Source: Brumimicrobium glaciale
GTDB lineage: Bacteria; Bacteroidota; Bacteroidia; Flavobacteriales_D; Crocinitomicaceae
NCBI RefSeq assembly: GCF_004152935.1
Contig: NZ_SETE01000005.1
Span: 310,001-374,000, forward strand
Direction: 5' to 3'
Length of the DNA stretch: 64,000 nucleotides
Numbering within the stretch: the first letter of the stretch is position 1; each line of letters starts with the position of its first letter. Position numbers and translations under genes: made by a program. A model generated the notes under the pieces. That model searched no databases and had not been told where the DNA came from. It saw nothing but the letters and a program-made list of their open reading frames with translations. Positions 45,537 through 53,904 of the stretch are shown one piece after another.

Positions 45537-45799
45537 TAATTGATAATTGAAAACTAATGATTAATGTTAAATTATTAATGATTAACGTCAGCAAAGAGGA
45601 ATTTTGAATGATGAATGTTGAATTGTGTTTAGTGAGAAATTTATGGTTTGGGTAGTTATGAATGAAAAAAAAACTTAAAAGGCGGTTATTGTTGGTTGAT
45701 AAGCGGCAAGAGTTAATGAATTTACTTTTTTAATATCTAGACACAAAATATTTGTTCACAATACCATAAATTGGTATTTTAATAAATAAATTTACAAAA
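45537..45799. repeat. AT-rich 3'-end repeat and spacer
   Basis: From the stop region, 45530-45592, the sequence is TTGATAATTGATAATTGA, then ATTAATGTTAAATTATTAAT, the 7-bp-phased repeat. The rest of the spacer up to the antitoxin has no clear signal. Confidence 0.55.
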
Positions 45800-46045
45800 A
45801 TGGCTAAAAACACTTCATTTACAATTGGGAATCACTTCAATGAGTTTATTTCAAATCAAGTGAAATCTGGGCGATTTTCTTCAACAAGCGAAGTTATTAA
45901 AGCTGCTTTAAAACTTCTAGAATATGAAGAAACCCATAAAGAAAAACTATTAAGCGCATTGGAGCAAGGAGAGAAGTCAGGCTTTATTGAAGATTTTGAT
46001 CGAACAACTTACATGAAAAAACTTCATGAAAAATATGACAAGTAA
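45800..46045 (+). CDS. parD: ParD-family antitoxin
   Basis: An 81-residue type II antitoxin. The N-terminal half (TSFTIGNHFNEFISNQVKSG, RFSSTSEVIKAALKLLEYEE) is the ribbon-helix-helix DNA-binding domain of the CC2985/ParD family; the C-terminal helix (LLSALEQGEKSGFIEDFD) binds the toxin. Its stop overlaps the toxin ATG (TAATG). The gene looks intact although its toxin partner is broken, so it may persist as an antidote to other toxins or as a repressor. Confidence 0.85.
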   Translation: MAKNTSFTIGNHFNEFISNQVKSGRFSSTSEVIKAALKLLEYEETHKEKLLSALEQGEKSGFIEDFDRTTYMKKLHEKYDK

Positions 46046-46346
46046 TGAAGTACAAAATATCGGTAAGAGGTTTAATTGACCTTGACGAAATTTGGCTTTA
46101 TACATTCGAAGAATGGTCTATTGAACAAGCTGACATTTATATAAATTCAATTTTAGATAAAATAGATTTTTTAAGTAAAACCCTTTTCAAGGAGATGATT
46201 ATAGTAATATTAAAAATGGATATTATAGATCAAAAATAAATTCACACTATATTTTCTACAAAGTAAATAGTATTGGAAATAAAATTGAAGTAATTAGAGT
46301 TCTTCATGAAGTTAGGGATATTAAAAGCCATTTACGAAAATATTAA
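46045..46346 (+). pseudogene. parE: ParE toxin gene with one-base frameshift
   Basis: The frame from 46045 reads KYKISVRGLIDLDEIWLYTF and EEWSIEQADIYINSILDKID, the ParE N-terminus, but after FLSK it leaves the family and stops at 46239. Shifting by -1 at the AAAA run (46177-46180) restores the conserved C-terminus: NPFQGDDYSNIKNGYYRSKI, HYIFYKVN, IEVIRVLHEVRDIKSHLRKY, ending TAA 46344-46346. One base was therefore probably lost at the run. The toxin should be inactive unless ribosomes slip there; the site does not resemble a classical slippery heptamer. Confidence 0.85.
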
Positions 46347-46388
46347 GCCAAAATAGAATGAGATATCTGATAAAATTTGAATATTAAA

Positions 46389-47858
46389 ATGAGACAGCGA
46401 TTCATAAGTACTTTTATTATTCTTTTTGTAATCTGCACTGCTGGTTTTTCACAAATAGTAGGAATCGATTACATTCTAAATCAAGAAATTGAGAAAATTG
46501 AAGATTTTAATAAAGAGAAACTTAAATTTTACCAAACCTCTTTAGAAACAGGTTTTAATGAATTTAAAATTCAGGATACAGCAACGATTAAAAAATTAGA
46601 GGATAAAACAATTTACAAAGTTGAACTCTACTACTCTAGTTACAAAGAATCTGATGGTTTTTCTCAAAGAGAATTGAACGAGAAAAGATTAGCTTATTTA
46701 AGACAAGTTTTACCTTTTGTGTTTGAAAACAATGCAATTGAATGGAAACTAATGAATCAAATCGAGAATGAAGACAAATCTAAAGCTCAAAATTTATTTC
46801 ACGGATTCGTTTTTTATTCCAGAGAGCCGGTTATAGAATTAAAAGATGGAACACTGATCACGATTACAACCAAAGATGAAATTAACATCATAAAAAGTGG
46901 ATTAGGCGAAATGATACCTAGAGATTCCTCAACCGCTTTATCAAAATTATGCATGAATATTTGTGATTCCATTGGTGTGGATACATTGATAAACTACAGA
47001 GGACAGACAGTTTATTCAGGTAAATACTGGCCAAACAATGCAAGAAGAAAAGCAAAAGGGAAGTTATTAAACAAAGAAAGCATTTGGAGGAGAGAAGCTG
47101 AATACAAGATAATTAAAGACCGCGCTATTACGATTAGAATCAAATCCGAGTGCTACGGTGATGCACTCAAAGATATTCTAAGAGATTATAGAACTTATTT
47201 TGGTCCAGCATCAAGAGATTCTAAAGCTTCAGATACTGTTGTTAAACAAACATTGAACAATAATTTTTGGGAAAATGCATTGGTAGTTGAAGATGTTACG
47301 GGAAGTATGTATCCATATATAACGCAAACATTGCAATGGAGAAGATTAAAAATCGCCAGCACGAATTTAGATAATTTTGCTTTTTTTAATGACGGCGACA
47401 ACAAACCAGATGGAAAAATTGGGAAATCTGGTGGCGTGTATGAAGTTTATTCTGACAGTATTAAAGAAGTAGAAGAAACTGCTTTTTCCACAATGCGCAA
47501 GGGAAATGGCGGTCGTGGTCCTGAAAATGATATTGAAGCCATGATTCGAGGAGTAGATCAAACTGAAATGAAAGTTGAAAATATAGTTTTGATAGCAGAT
47601 AACTTTGCATCGGTCAGAGACATGGCAATTCTAGATATATTAATTGAAAAGAATATTCCTATTTCGGTGATTGTATGTGGTTCACTTCGTGGCAGAATAA
47701 GTTATCAATATATTGATATTGCTAGAATTTCAGGTGGTAAATTATTTACAATTGAGGAGGATATTGACTTTACAATTCCCTTGGCAGAAGGAGCGAAAAT
47801 CAAAATTGGTATGCAAACATTTCTTATAAGAAAAGGAGAATTAGTTTTGATAAAATGA
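46389..47858 (+). CDS. Exported VWA-like (MIDAS) protein
   Basis: A 489-residue protein with a signal peptide to about residue 22 (LFVICTAGFSQ). The C-terminal third begins ENALVVEDVTGSMYPYI, where DVTGS (D302) is the expected MIDAS metal site of a von Willebrand A fold, and continues ENIVLIADN and ISVIVCGS. The N-terminal two thirds show LNEKRLAYLRQVLPFVFENN and a zone with a Cys pair (LCMNICDS). It probably binds a partner through a divalent metal in the periplasm or at the surface. I prefer the ATG at 46389 over the in-frame TTG at 46377. A 59-residue membrane protein follows. Confidence 0.65.
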   Translation: MRQRFISTFIILFVICTAGFSQIVGIDYILNQEIEKIEDFNKEKLKFYQTSLETGFNEFKIQDTATIKKLEDKTIYKVELYYSSYKESDGFSQRELNEKRLAYLRQVLPFVFENNAIEWKLMNQIENEDKSKAQNLFHGFVFYSREPVIELKDGTLITITTKDEINIIKSGLGEMIPRDSSTALSKLCMNICDSIGVDTLINYRGQTVYSGKYWPNNARRKAKGKLLNKESIWRREAEYKIIKDRAITIRIKSECYGDALKDILRDYRTYFGPASRDSKASDTVVKQTLNNNFWENALVVEDVTGSMYPYITQTLQWRRLKIASTNLDNFAFFNDGDNKPDGKIGKSGGVYEVYSDSIKEVEETAFSTMRKGNGGRGPENDIEAMIRGVDQTEMKVENIVLIADNFASVRDMAILDILIEKNIPISVIVCGSLRGRISYQYIDIARISGGKLFTIEEDIDFTIPLAEGAKIKIGMQTFLIRKGELVLIK

Positions 47859-47890
47859 TTAAACTTGCCAACTAAGCACATTAAGAAAAA

Positions 47891-48070
47891 ATGAAATTAA
47901 GCAAAGCAACCACACTTTTAATATCTGGACTATTTCTAACGTTTTTGAGTTTAAGTGATTTAGATAATTTTAGTATTCTATTACATGGCTTTTTTCTATT
48001 AATTGGACTCACAGCAATTGTCATGTCAGTAATTGTGCATGTTAAATCTAGAAACGAAACAGATAATTGA
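47891..48070 (+). CDS. 59-residue two-helix membrane protein
   Basis: A short gene (ATG 47891-47893, TGA 48068-48070). The product has two hydrophobic segments, TTLLISGLFLTFLSL and ILLHGFFLLIGLTAIVMSVI, with a charged end VKSRNETDN. It lies 32 bases after the VWA-like gene and 23 bases before mepB, on the same strand, so the three may be an operon. I do not recognise it. Confidence 0.6.
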   Translation: MKLSKATTLLISGLFLTFLSLSDLDNFSILLHGFFLLIGLTAIVMSVIVHVKSRNETDN

Positions 48071-48093
48071 CAATTCACAATTGATAATTTTAA

Positions 48094-48555
48094 ATGAAGA
48101 CTCCTGAAATAGAACTCATCGATTCACAGCTTTTTAAACCACAAGGAAGAAAGCTAAGCAATATTAAAATAGAACCAGAAAGCAAAGAATATTTGGCACA
48201 TACTTTTCATTTGGACGGACAAAAAGTAGTCTTCCGAAAAGCTAAAATCACTCCAACAAAAACGGGTCAATTCGTTACCATTTGGAAGCGCAACCAAAAG
48301 GGAATTACTGCTCCTTTTAGCATTACAGATGATTTTGAGTCTATGATTATCTTAACTCAAAAACAAGATTCTATCGGCGTTTTTATATTTCCAAAAGCTG
48401 TTTTACATCAGAATAAAATAATTTCAGACGATAAAAAAGACGGAAAACGTGGAATCAGGGTTTATCCTCCTTGGGATATTCCAACAAGCAAGCAAGCCTT
48501 AAAAACTCAGGAATGGCAGACTAAATACTTTTTTGAATTGATAATTGATAATTGA
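48094..48555 (+). CDS. MepB family protein
   Basis: A 153-residue cytoplasmic protein matching MepB: VVFRKAKITPTKTGQFVTIW, then KRNQKGITAPFSITDDFESM, and GVFIFPKAVLHQNKIIS. MepB was first seen beside the S. aureus MepRA efflux genes; its own activity is not established. No transporter or MarR regulator is next to it here. The frame ends at a TGA within the TTGATAATTGATAATTGATA repeat. Confidence 0.8.
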   Translation: MKTPEIELIDSQLFKPQGRKLSNIKIEPESKEYLAHTFHLDGQKVVFRKAKITPTKTGQFVTIWKRNQKGITAPFSITDDFESMIILTQKQDSIGVFIFPKAVLHQNKIISDDKKDGKRGIRVYPPWDIPTSKQALKTQEWQTKYFFELIIDN

Positions 48556-48561
48556 TAATTT
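48540..48561 (+). repeat. TGATAAT heptamer repeat at the mepB stop
   Basis: Three perfect copies of TGATAAT overlap the end of mepB and supply its stop codon. A 7-bp step puts stop triplets in all three frames. Confidence 0.75.
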
Positions 48562-48696
48562 AAAAAACCTAAACCATACCAACTAATTATTTGGAAATGA
48601 TAACAGGATTTATTCTAACATAAAAACGCTGGTGTTCACTCAGCCAAGAGTTTAGTTCTAAACTGAATGAACGACACGTTAATAATTAACCATTAT

Positions 48697-49647
48697 TTAT
48701 TTATCCTTATCGTAAAAGTTCGTCTTATAAGTTTCATAATCAACTTGCTGAATAGAAACCTTTTTGGCATGTTCAGACGGACGAATTGGTCTTCCTTTGT
48801 AGATCATTATTGCTCTAGTTATTTCGGCGCCAATCAGAATTACTACGGTTGAATAATAAACCCAAATCAATAAAACTACGATTGACCCGGCAGCTTGGTA
48901 TGTTTCGGCAAAATTACTTGTTGACAAATAATATTGAATTGCATATTTACCAAAAATGAACAATCCTGAAGTAATTAAAGCCGCCAAACCAACATCTTTC
49001 CATCTTAATTGTACATCTGGTAAGAATTTGAATATCATTCCTATGATTACAAATACAATTGCGAAGGACACAACACTGCTTGTTATATTTAAAAGCAAAC
49101 TTGGTTCGCTTCCAATTATACTTTGAATTTTCCCAAAGAATAGCTCAAGTAGGGTATCACTAATCAAAGAAACAATTAAAATAAAACCCATTCCTACTAT
49201 CATTCCTAGTGATAAAACTCTATTTATAAGAAATTTGACAAATCCTCTTTTAGGTTGAGCAACAACATCCCAGATTTTATTCAAACCTTCTTGTAAACTC
49301 ATGAAAATAGTCGTTGCAGAGAAAACCAATGTTCCAACACCAAATATTGTTTGAAAGGTATTATCGTCCGACATATCAACTTGAATGATAATTTCAGAAA
49401 TAGAATTGGCTATATCTGGTCCTATAAATTCGCTTAATTGCATAGTTAATTCACCAGTTGCCGCCTCTCTCCCAAGAAAAACTCCTGCCACAACAATAAT
49501 CGTCACAATTAGTCCAGGAAGTGAAAAAATAGTATAAAATGCAATAGCTGCTGCAAAGGTCATTAAGCTGTGTGATCCAATTCCTGCAATAATCGTTTTT
49601 ATAACTTCAATAACTGGATTTAGGAATTTCTTTATTTTTTCGAACAT
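48697..49647 (-). CDS. YihY/BrkB-family inner membrane protein
   Basis: A 316-residue protein with six hydrophobic segments in the YihY pattern: SLMTFAAAIAFYTIFSLPGL, a loop with AATGELTMQLSEFIG, GVGTLVFSATTIFMSLQEGL, KIWDVVAQPKRG, FKFLPDVQLRWKDVGLAALI and QAAGSIVVLLIWVYYSTVVI. It is often annotated as RNase BN, but that is a historical mistake; it is more likely a transporter or envelope protein of unknown substrate. It is a single gene. Confidence 0.87.
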   Translation of the reverse strand: MFEKIKKFLNPVIEVIKTIIAGIGSHSLMTFAAAIAFYTIFSLPGLIVTIIVVAGVFLGREAATGELTMQLSEFIGPDIANSISEIIIQVDMSDDNTFQTIFGVGTLVFSATTIFMSLQEGLNKIWDVVAQPKRGFVKFLINRVLSLGMIVGMGFILIVSLISDTLLELFFGKIQSIIGSEPSLLLNITSSVVSFAIVFVIIGMIFKFLPDVQLRWKDVGLAALITSGLFIFGKYAIQYYLSTSNFAETYQAAGSIVVLLIWVYYSTVVILIGAEITRAIMIYKGRPIRPSEHAKKVSIQQVDYETYKTNFYDKDK

Positions 49648-49998
49648 ATAGTGTTATTAATTAGAGTTTATGTTAAAAATTAATCTGCTAGTAAATATAA
49701 AATATTTCCAATACGCTTCTTAGTAATGTTATACAAAAAAATATAAAACCATGACATTTTGTATCAGAAAAACATATCCACGAGTGTTTTACTAACTATT
49801 ATGGAGAAATCAATAAAAATAAGTAAAACCATATCTAAACACTATACACTCATATCTAATTTCAAAACTAAACAAAAAAAGCTCCGACGATTATGTCGGA
49901 GCTCCCAATACTAAACAATTCCAATAATTTGTAAATCTTAATTAAAAGTCATCCAAATAATTATCAATTGTTAATTATCAATTGTTAATTATCAATTT
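49648..49998. other. Intergenic region before the lon 3' end
   Basis: Apart from the lon terminator at 49873-49905 and the AATTATCAATTGTTAATTAT repeat at 49961-49998, this spacer shows no gene and no further structure. Confidence 0.55.
49873..49905 (-). terminator. lon terminator
   Basis: AGCTCCGAC (49880-49888) and GTCGGAGCT (49895-49903) form a perfect 9-bp GC-rich stem with a 6-nt loop. On the minus strand it is followed by seven Ts, as expected for the lon transcript. Confidence 0.85.
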
Positions 49999-52446
49999 TC
50001 AATTAACCAAAACCGCATCTTCAACCTTAACCTTAGTTAAAGCGATATCCAAAACTTCTCTCATGTTACTCACATAATGAAAAGTTAATCCAGTCAAATA
50101 TTCTTGTTTAATTTCATCTATATCTTGCTTGTTCTTATCACAAAGAATGATCTCTTTAATATCCGCACGTTTTGCAGCTAAGATTTTTTCTTTCAATCCT
50201 CCAACTGGTAAAACATCTCCACGTAAAGTAATTTCACCTGTCATGGCAAGGTTTTTCTTTACTTTTCTTTGCGTAAACAATGAAGCCAAAGAAGTCAACA
50301 TTGTGATACCAGCTGATGGTCCATCTTTTGGCGTTGCTCCTTCCGGAACGTGCATGTGAACATCGTAGTTATTGAATACATCTGCTTCAACTCCTATCCA
50401 TTGTGGATGCGCTTTTAAGAATTGTAACGCAATCGTTGCTGATTCTTTCATTACATCTCCTAAATTTCCAGTCAACGTTAATTTACCTTTTCCTTTAGAT
50501 AAAGAAGATTCAATAAATAAAATATCTCCTCCCATTGAAGTCCAAGCAAGACCAGTTACCACTCCAGCAACGTTATTGTTAGCATACTTGGTTTTTGGTC
50601 TCCCAGGCCCCATAATGTCCACTAAATCATCTGCAGTTATCGTTTTCTTGAACTCTTCCTCCATTGCAATTTGACGCGCACGGTTCCTTACCAGTTTCGC
50701 AACGGCTTTGTCCAAACCACGAACACCAGATTCGTGCGTATATTCTTCAATCAATTTTTCTAAAGCAACTTTTCCAATAGAAATATCTGATTTCTTAATT
50801 CCATGTTCCTTAATTTGGTCTGGAAGCAAGTGTCTTTTTGCAATTTCAATTTTCTCTTCAACAGTATAACCAGAAACTTCAATCAATTCCATACGGTCGC
50901 GCAATGGACCTTGAATTGTCGATAAATCATTTGCTGTTGCAATAAATAACACCTTCGATAAATCGTATTCTGTTTCTATATAGTTATCGTAAAATTCATT
51001 ATTTTGTTCTGGATCTAGCACCTCAAGCATTGCACTTGATGGATCTCCATGATTTGAACGTGAAATTTTATCAATCTCATCCAATACAAAAACAGGATTT
51101 GACGTTCCCGCCTTTTTAATGTTTTGCATCACACGTCCTGGCATTGCACCAATGTATGTTTTACGGTGACCACGAATTTCACTTTCATCATGAATTCCAC
51201 CCAATGACATTCTCACATATTTTCTACCCAATGCTTCTGCAACAGATTTTCCTAAAGAAGTTTTCCCCACTCCTGGAGGTCCATAAAAACAAAGAATAGG
51301 CGATTTCATATCTTTCTTCAACTTCAATACCGCCAAGTATTCAAGAATACGTTTCTTCACTTTTTCTAATCCGTAATGATCACGTTCCAAAATCTTTTCA
51401 GCACGTTTCAAGTCAAGATTGTCCTTTGTATAATCATCCCAAGGTAAATCCAATAACAAGTCTAAATAGTTCAATTGAACAGTATATTCAGCGCCTTGGG
51501 GATTCGAACGTTGTAAACGATTCAATTCTTTGTGGAACATTTCCTCCACTTTCTTTGACCATTTTTTCTTTGAAGCACGTTCACGCATTTTCTCCACATC
51601 TTGTTCTTGTGGATTTCCGCCTAACTCTTCCTGAATGGTCTTGATTTGTTGATTCAAGAAATATTCACGTTGTTGTTTGTCTAAATCAACCTTAACACGT
51701 GTTTGAATTTCGTTACGCATTTCCAATTGTTGTGCTTCAACAGTTAAATGTTGAAGTACAGACATTGCACGTTTCTTCAAATCCATTTCATCCAGCATCT
51801 TTTGCTTTGTCGCAACGTCAGCATTCATATTAGAAGAAATGAAGTTGATTAAGAAACTTGGACTATCAATATTCTTGATCGCAAATTGTGCTTCAGAAGG
51901 AATATTTGGTGATTCTTTAATAATCTTCAACGACAATTCTTTCATTGATTGAATAATCGCTGTAAATTCCTTACTCTTTTTAGGAGCCTTTGCTTCTTTA
52001 CACAATTTTATTTTCCCACGTAAAAATGGTTTCTCTTGTGTAATTTCTTCCAGTTCAAATCTTCTTTTCCCTTGAATAATAACAGTAGAAGTTCCATCAG
52101 GCATTTTCAGCAAACGAAGAATCGTTGCTACAGTACCAATTTTATGCAGGTCTTTTCCCTCTGGATCCTCAATTTCAGGATTCATTTGTGAAACTACTCC
52201 CACAACTTTATCACTTCCGTTGGCGTGCTTGATTAAATCAATTGATTTATCTCGTCCAACAGTAATTGGAATCACAACTCCAGGAAATAAAACATTATTT
52301 CTCAGTGGTAAAATCGGAATATCCGAAGGGAATTTTGCGTTGTGCATATCATCTTCCTCCTCTTGTGTAATTAGCGGGATGAATTCTGCATCTGAATCAT
52401 CTGGTGATCCCATTGTAATTATGCCTTTATCGAAAATATCATTCAT
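49999..52446 (-). CDS. lon: ATP-dependent Lon protease
   Basis: An 815-residue cytoplasmic AAA+ serine protease. It has the N-terminal substrate domain ([20 protein letters not shown]), Walker [13 protein letters not shown], Walker B FVLDEIDK, and the proteolytic domain with TPKDGPSAG (Ser711) and GGLKEK (Lys752), the catalytic dyad. An acidic N-terminal extension of about 38 residues ([20 protein letters not shown]) is longer than in enteric Lon and usual in Bacteroidota. It degrades damaged and regulatory proteins. It ends in TGATAA-type repeats and a strong terminator. Confidence 0.94.
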   Translation of the reverse strand: MNDIFDKGIITMGSPDDSDAEFIPLITQEEEDDMHNAKFPSDIPILPLRNNVLFPGVVIPITVGRDKSIDLIKHANGSDKVVGVVSQMNPEIEDPEGKDLHKIGTVATILRLLKMPDGTSTVIIQGKRRFELEEITQEKPFLRGKIKLCKEAKAPKKSKEFTAIIQSMKELSLKIIKESPNIPSEAQFAIKNIDSPSFLINFISSNMNADVATKQKMLDEMDLKKRAMSVLQHLTVEAQQLEMRNEIQTRVKVDLDKQQREYFLNQQIKTIQEELGGNPQEQDVEKMRERASKKKWSKKVEEMFHKELNRLQRSNPQGAEYTVQLNYLDLLLDLPWDDYTKDNLDLKRAEKILERDHYGLEKVKKRILEYLAVLKLKKDMKSPILCFYGPPGVGKTSLGKSVAEALGRKYVRMSLGGIHDESEIRGHRKTYIGAMPGRVMQNIKKAGTSNPVFVLDEIDKISRSNHGDPSSAMLEVLDPEQNNEFYDNYIETEYDLSKVLFIATANDLSTIQGPLRDRMELIEVSGYTVEEKIEIAKRHLLPDQIKEHGIKKSDISIGKVALEKLIEEYTHESGVRGLDKAVAKLVRNRARQIAMEEEFKKTITADDLVDIMGPGRPKTKYANNNVAGVVTGLAWTSMGGDILFIESSLSKGKGKLTLTGNLGDVMKESATIALQFLKAHPQWIGVEADVFNNYDVHMHVPEGATPKDGPSAGITMLTSLASLFTQRKVKKNLAMTGEITLRGDVLPVGGLKEKILAAKRADIKEIILCDKNKQDIDEIKQEYLTGLTFHYVSNMREVLDIALTKVKVEDAVLVN

Positions 52447-52744
52447 ATCTTATGTGCGCTTTTGCGTCAATGTGTCAGTTAGTACTTATAATTAAGTTAA
52501 GGATATTAATTAAATGTCCTACTATAATTGTGGAAAGTAATTGTTCAAGACTTATGCCATAATAAAAAACTGTCAAATTTGACAGTTTTTCACAGTATCG
52601 AGGAAGAGTTTTGAGTATTGAGGCACTTCGCATTAAAATTTACGTAAATGAAAACCCCAGCGGGATGGTGTATTTCCGCATTGGGATTTATCCCAATGAC
52701 CAATGATTATTTGATTTTTTGTTTTTTGTTTTTTTTAAAATTTT
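52447..52744. other. Spacer with two hairpins
   Basis: A perfect 26-bp palindrome, AAAAACTGTCAAA followed by TTTGACAGTTTTT (52565-52590), can terminate in both directions and probably ends the arginase-argS-glmU-like operon. A second stem, ATTGGGA/TCCCAAT (52680-52697), lies closer to that operon's last stop. Confidence 0.75.
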
Positions 52745-53893
52745 CTATTTCCCTGGAAATAAATAATTCAAAATTTTCAAATCACTTTCTGTGATTTGCT
52801 TCCCTCTTCTCACCATCATCTGGTTTGCTGCATCTACTGCTCTGTCCAATTCATAAACCGGGGAATCTTTCTCACCTCCCCAAGAGAAATTCGGGACGAA
52901 CTTCGGCGGGAAACCTGATGTAAATAAATTTGCACAAACTCCAATTACTGTGGCAGTATTGAGCATTGTATTGATACTTGTTTTGGAATGATCACCCATG
53001 GAAACTCCCATAAACATCAACTCTGTTTGTTCCATTCCTTTCGTTAAATAACTGTAGGTTTTCACATTTCCGTAGTTATTCTTAAGGTTAGAACTGTTCG
53101 TATCTGCTCCGAGATTACACCATTCTCCTATCACTGAGTTCCCTAAAAATCCGTCGTGTCCTTTGTTAGAATACGCTTGGAAAATTACGTTATTCACTTC
53201 TCCACCAACTTTACAATGTGGCCCTAGTGAAACTGCTCCGTAAACTTTTGTTGATAGCTTTAAAGCACTACTTTCTGCCATTGCCAAAGCTCCTCGAACA
53301 ACACTTCCTTCCATTATTTCGGCATTTTTACCGACGTAAATTGGGCCAGACTTCACATTCAGAATCGCACATTCTACAGTGGCTCCTTCTTCAAGAAAAA
53401 GTTGACTAGCATCTCCAATTAATGTATTCGTCTCTGAAAGTGGAGCACTTTTCTTTCCTTTGGTATAAGCTATAAAATCGGCAGTTAAAATAACATCATT
53501 CAATTGATATAAATCCCAACGGTTTTCTAAAATCACTAAATCTTTTATCGTTTCTGAAATACTGTTTTTTGGTTCAAATTGTTCTCCTCTATGCGCCATA
53601 AAAACACCTTTCATATACAAAGTTTGATTCATCTCCAATTGCTGAACCAACTCTACCAATCGTGCATTTGGAATTACAGAAGCATTTATCCAAAAATTAT
53701 CTTTCGTTTGCTTTACTGGAAATTTATCCGACAAATACGCTTCCGTTTTAAACGAAATTTCAGCTTCTGGAATATAAAATTGCCAACGTTCATCATTAGT
53801 CCAAATTCCTGTTCGAAGATTCCCAACCGGACGTGTGAGTGACAAAGGTGCAAATGTTAAATGATTCGATAAATCGTGTAGGATGATGTTCAT
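52745..53893 (-). CDS. GlmU-like sugar nucleotidyltransferase/acetyltransferase (Bacteroidota type)
   Basis: A 382-residue protein matching the alternative GlmU family of Bacteroidota. The N-terminal part (NIILHDLSNHLTFAPLSLTR, PVGNLRTGIWTNDERW) replaces the usual pyrophosphorylase start; the C-terminal part is a left-handed beta-helix with hexapeptide repeats (IYVGKNAEIMEGSVV, VSLGPHCKVGGEVNN, VIGEWCNLGADTNSSNLKNN). It is thought to make UDP-GlcNAc for cell wall and LPS, but this is by family. It is third in the operon, 11 bases after argS. Confidence 0.82.
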   Translation of the reverse strand: MNIILHDLSNHLTFAPLSLTRPVGNLRTGIWTNDERWQFYIPEAEISFKTEAYLSDKFPVKQTKDNFWINASVIPNARLVELVQQLEMNQTLYMKGVFMAHRGEQFEPKNSISETIKDLVILENRWDLYQLNDVILTADFIAYTKGKKSAPLSETNTLIGDASQLFLEEGATVECAILNVKSGPIYVGKNAEIMEGSVVRGALAMAESSALKLSTKVYGAVSLGPHCKVGGEVNNVIFQAYSNKGHDGFLGNSVIGEWCNLGADTNSSNLKNNYGNVKTYSYLTKGMEQTELMFMGVSMGDHSKTSINTMLNTATVIGVCANLFTSGFPPKFVPNFSWGGEKDSPVYELDRAVDAANQMMVRRGKQITESDLKILNYLFPGK

Positions 53894-53904
53894 GATTTTG
53901 GTTT

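Noticed and set aside
46177-46183. Programmed -1 frameshifting in the second ParE gene
   Set aside because: The site reads GTAAAAC, not a classical X XXY YYZ slippery heptamer, and I saw no obvious stimulatory stem just downstream; a one-base loss is simpler.
46377-46388. TTG start for the VWA-like protein
   Set aside because: The ATG at 46389 is 4 codons downstream and directly precedes the signal peptide.
47881-48078. Minus-strand frame opposite the 59-residue membrane protein
   Set aside because: The plus-strand frame has a normal hydrophobic small-protein pattern and fits the run of plus-strand genes; the minus frame is its shadow.
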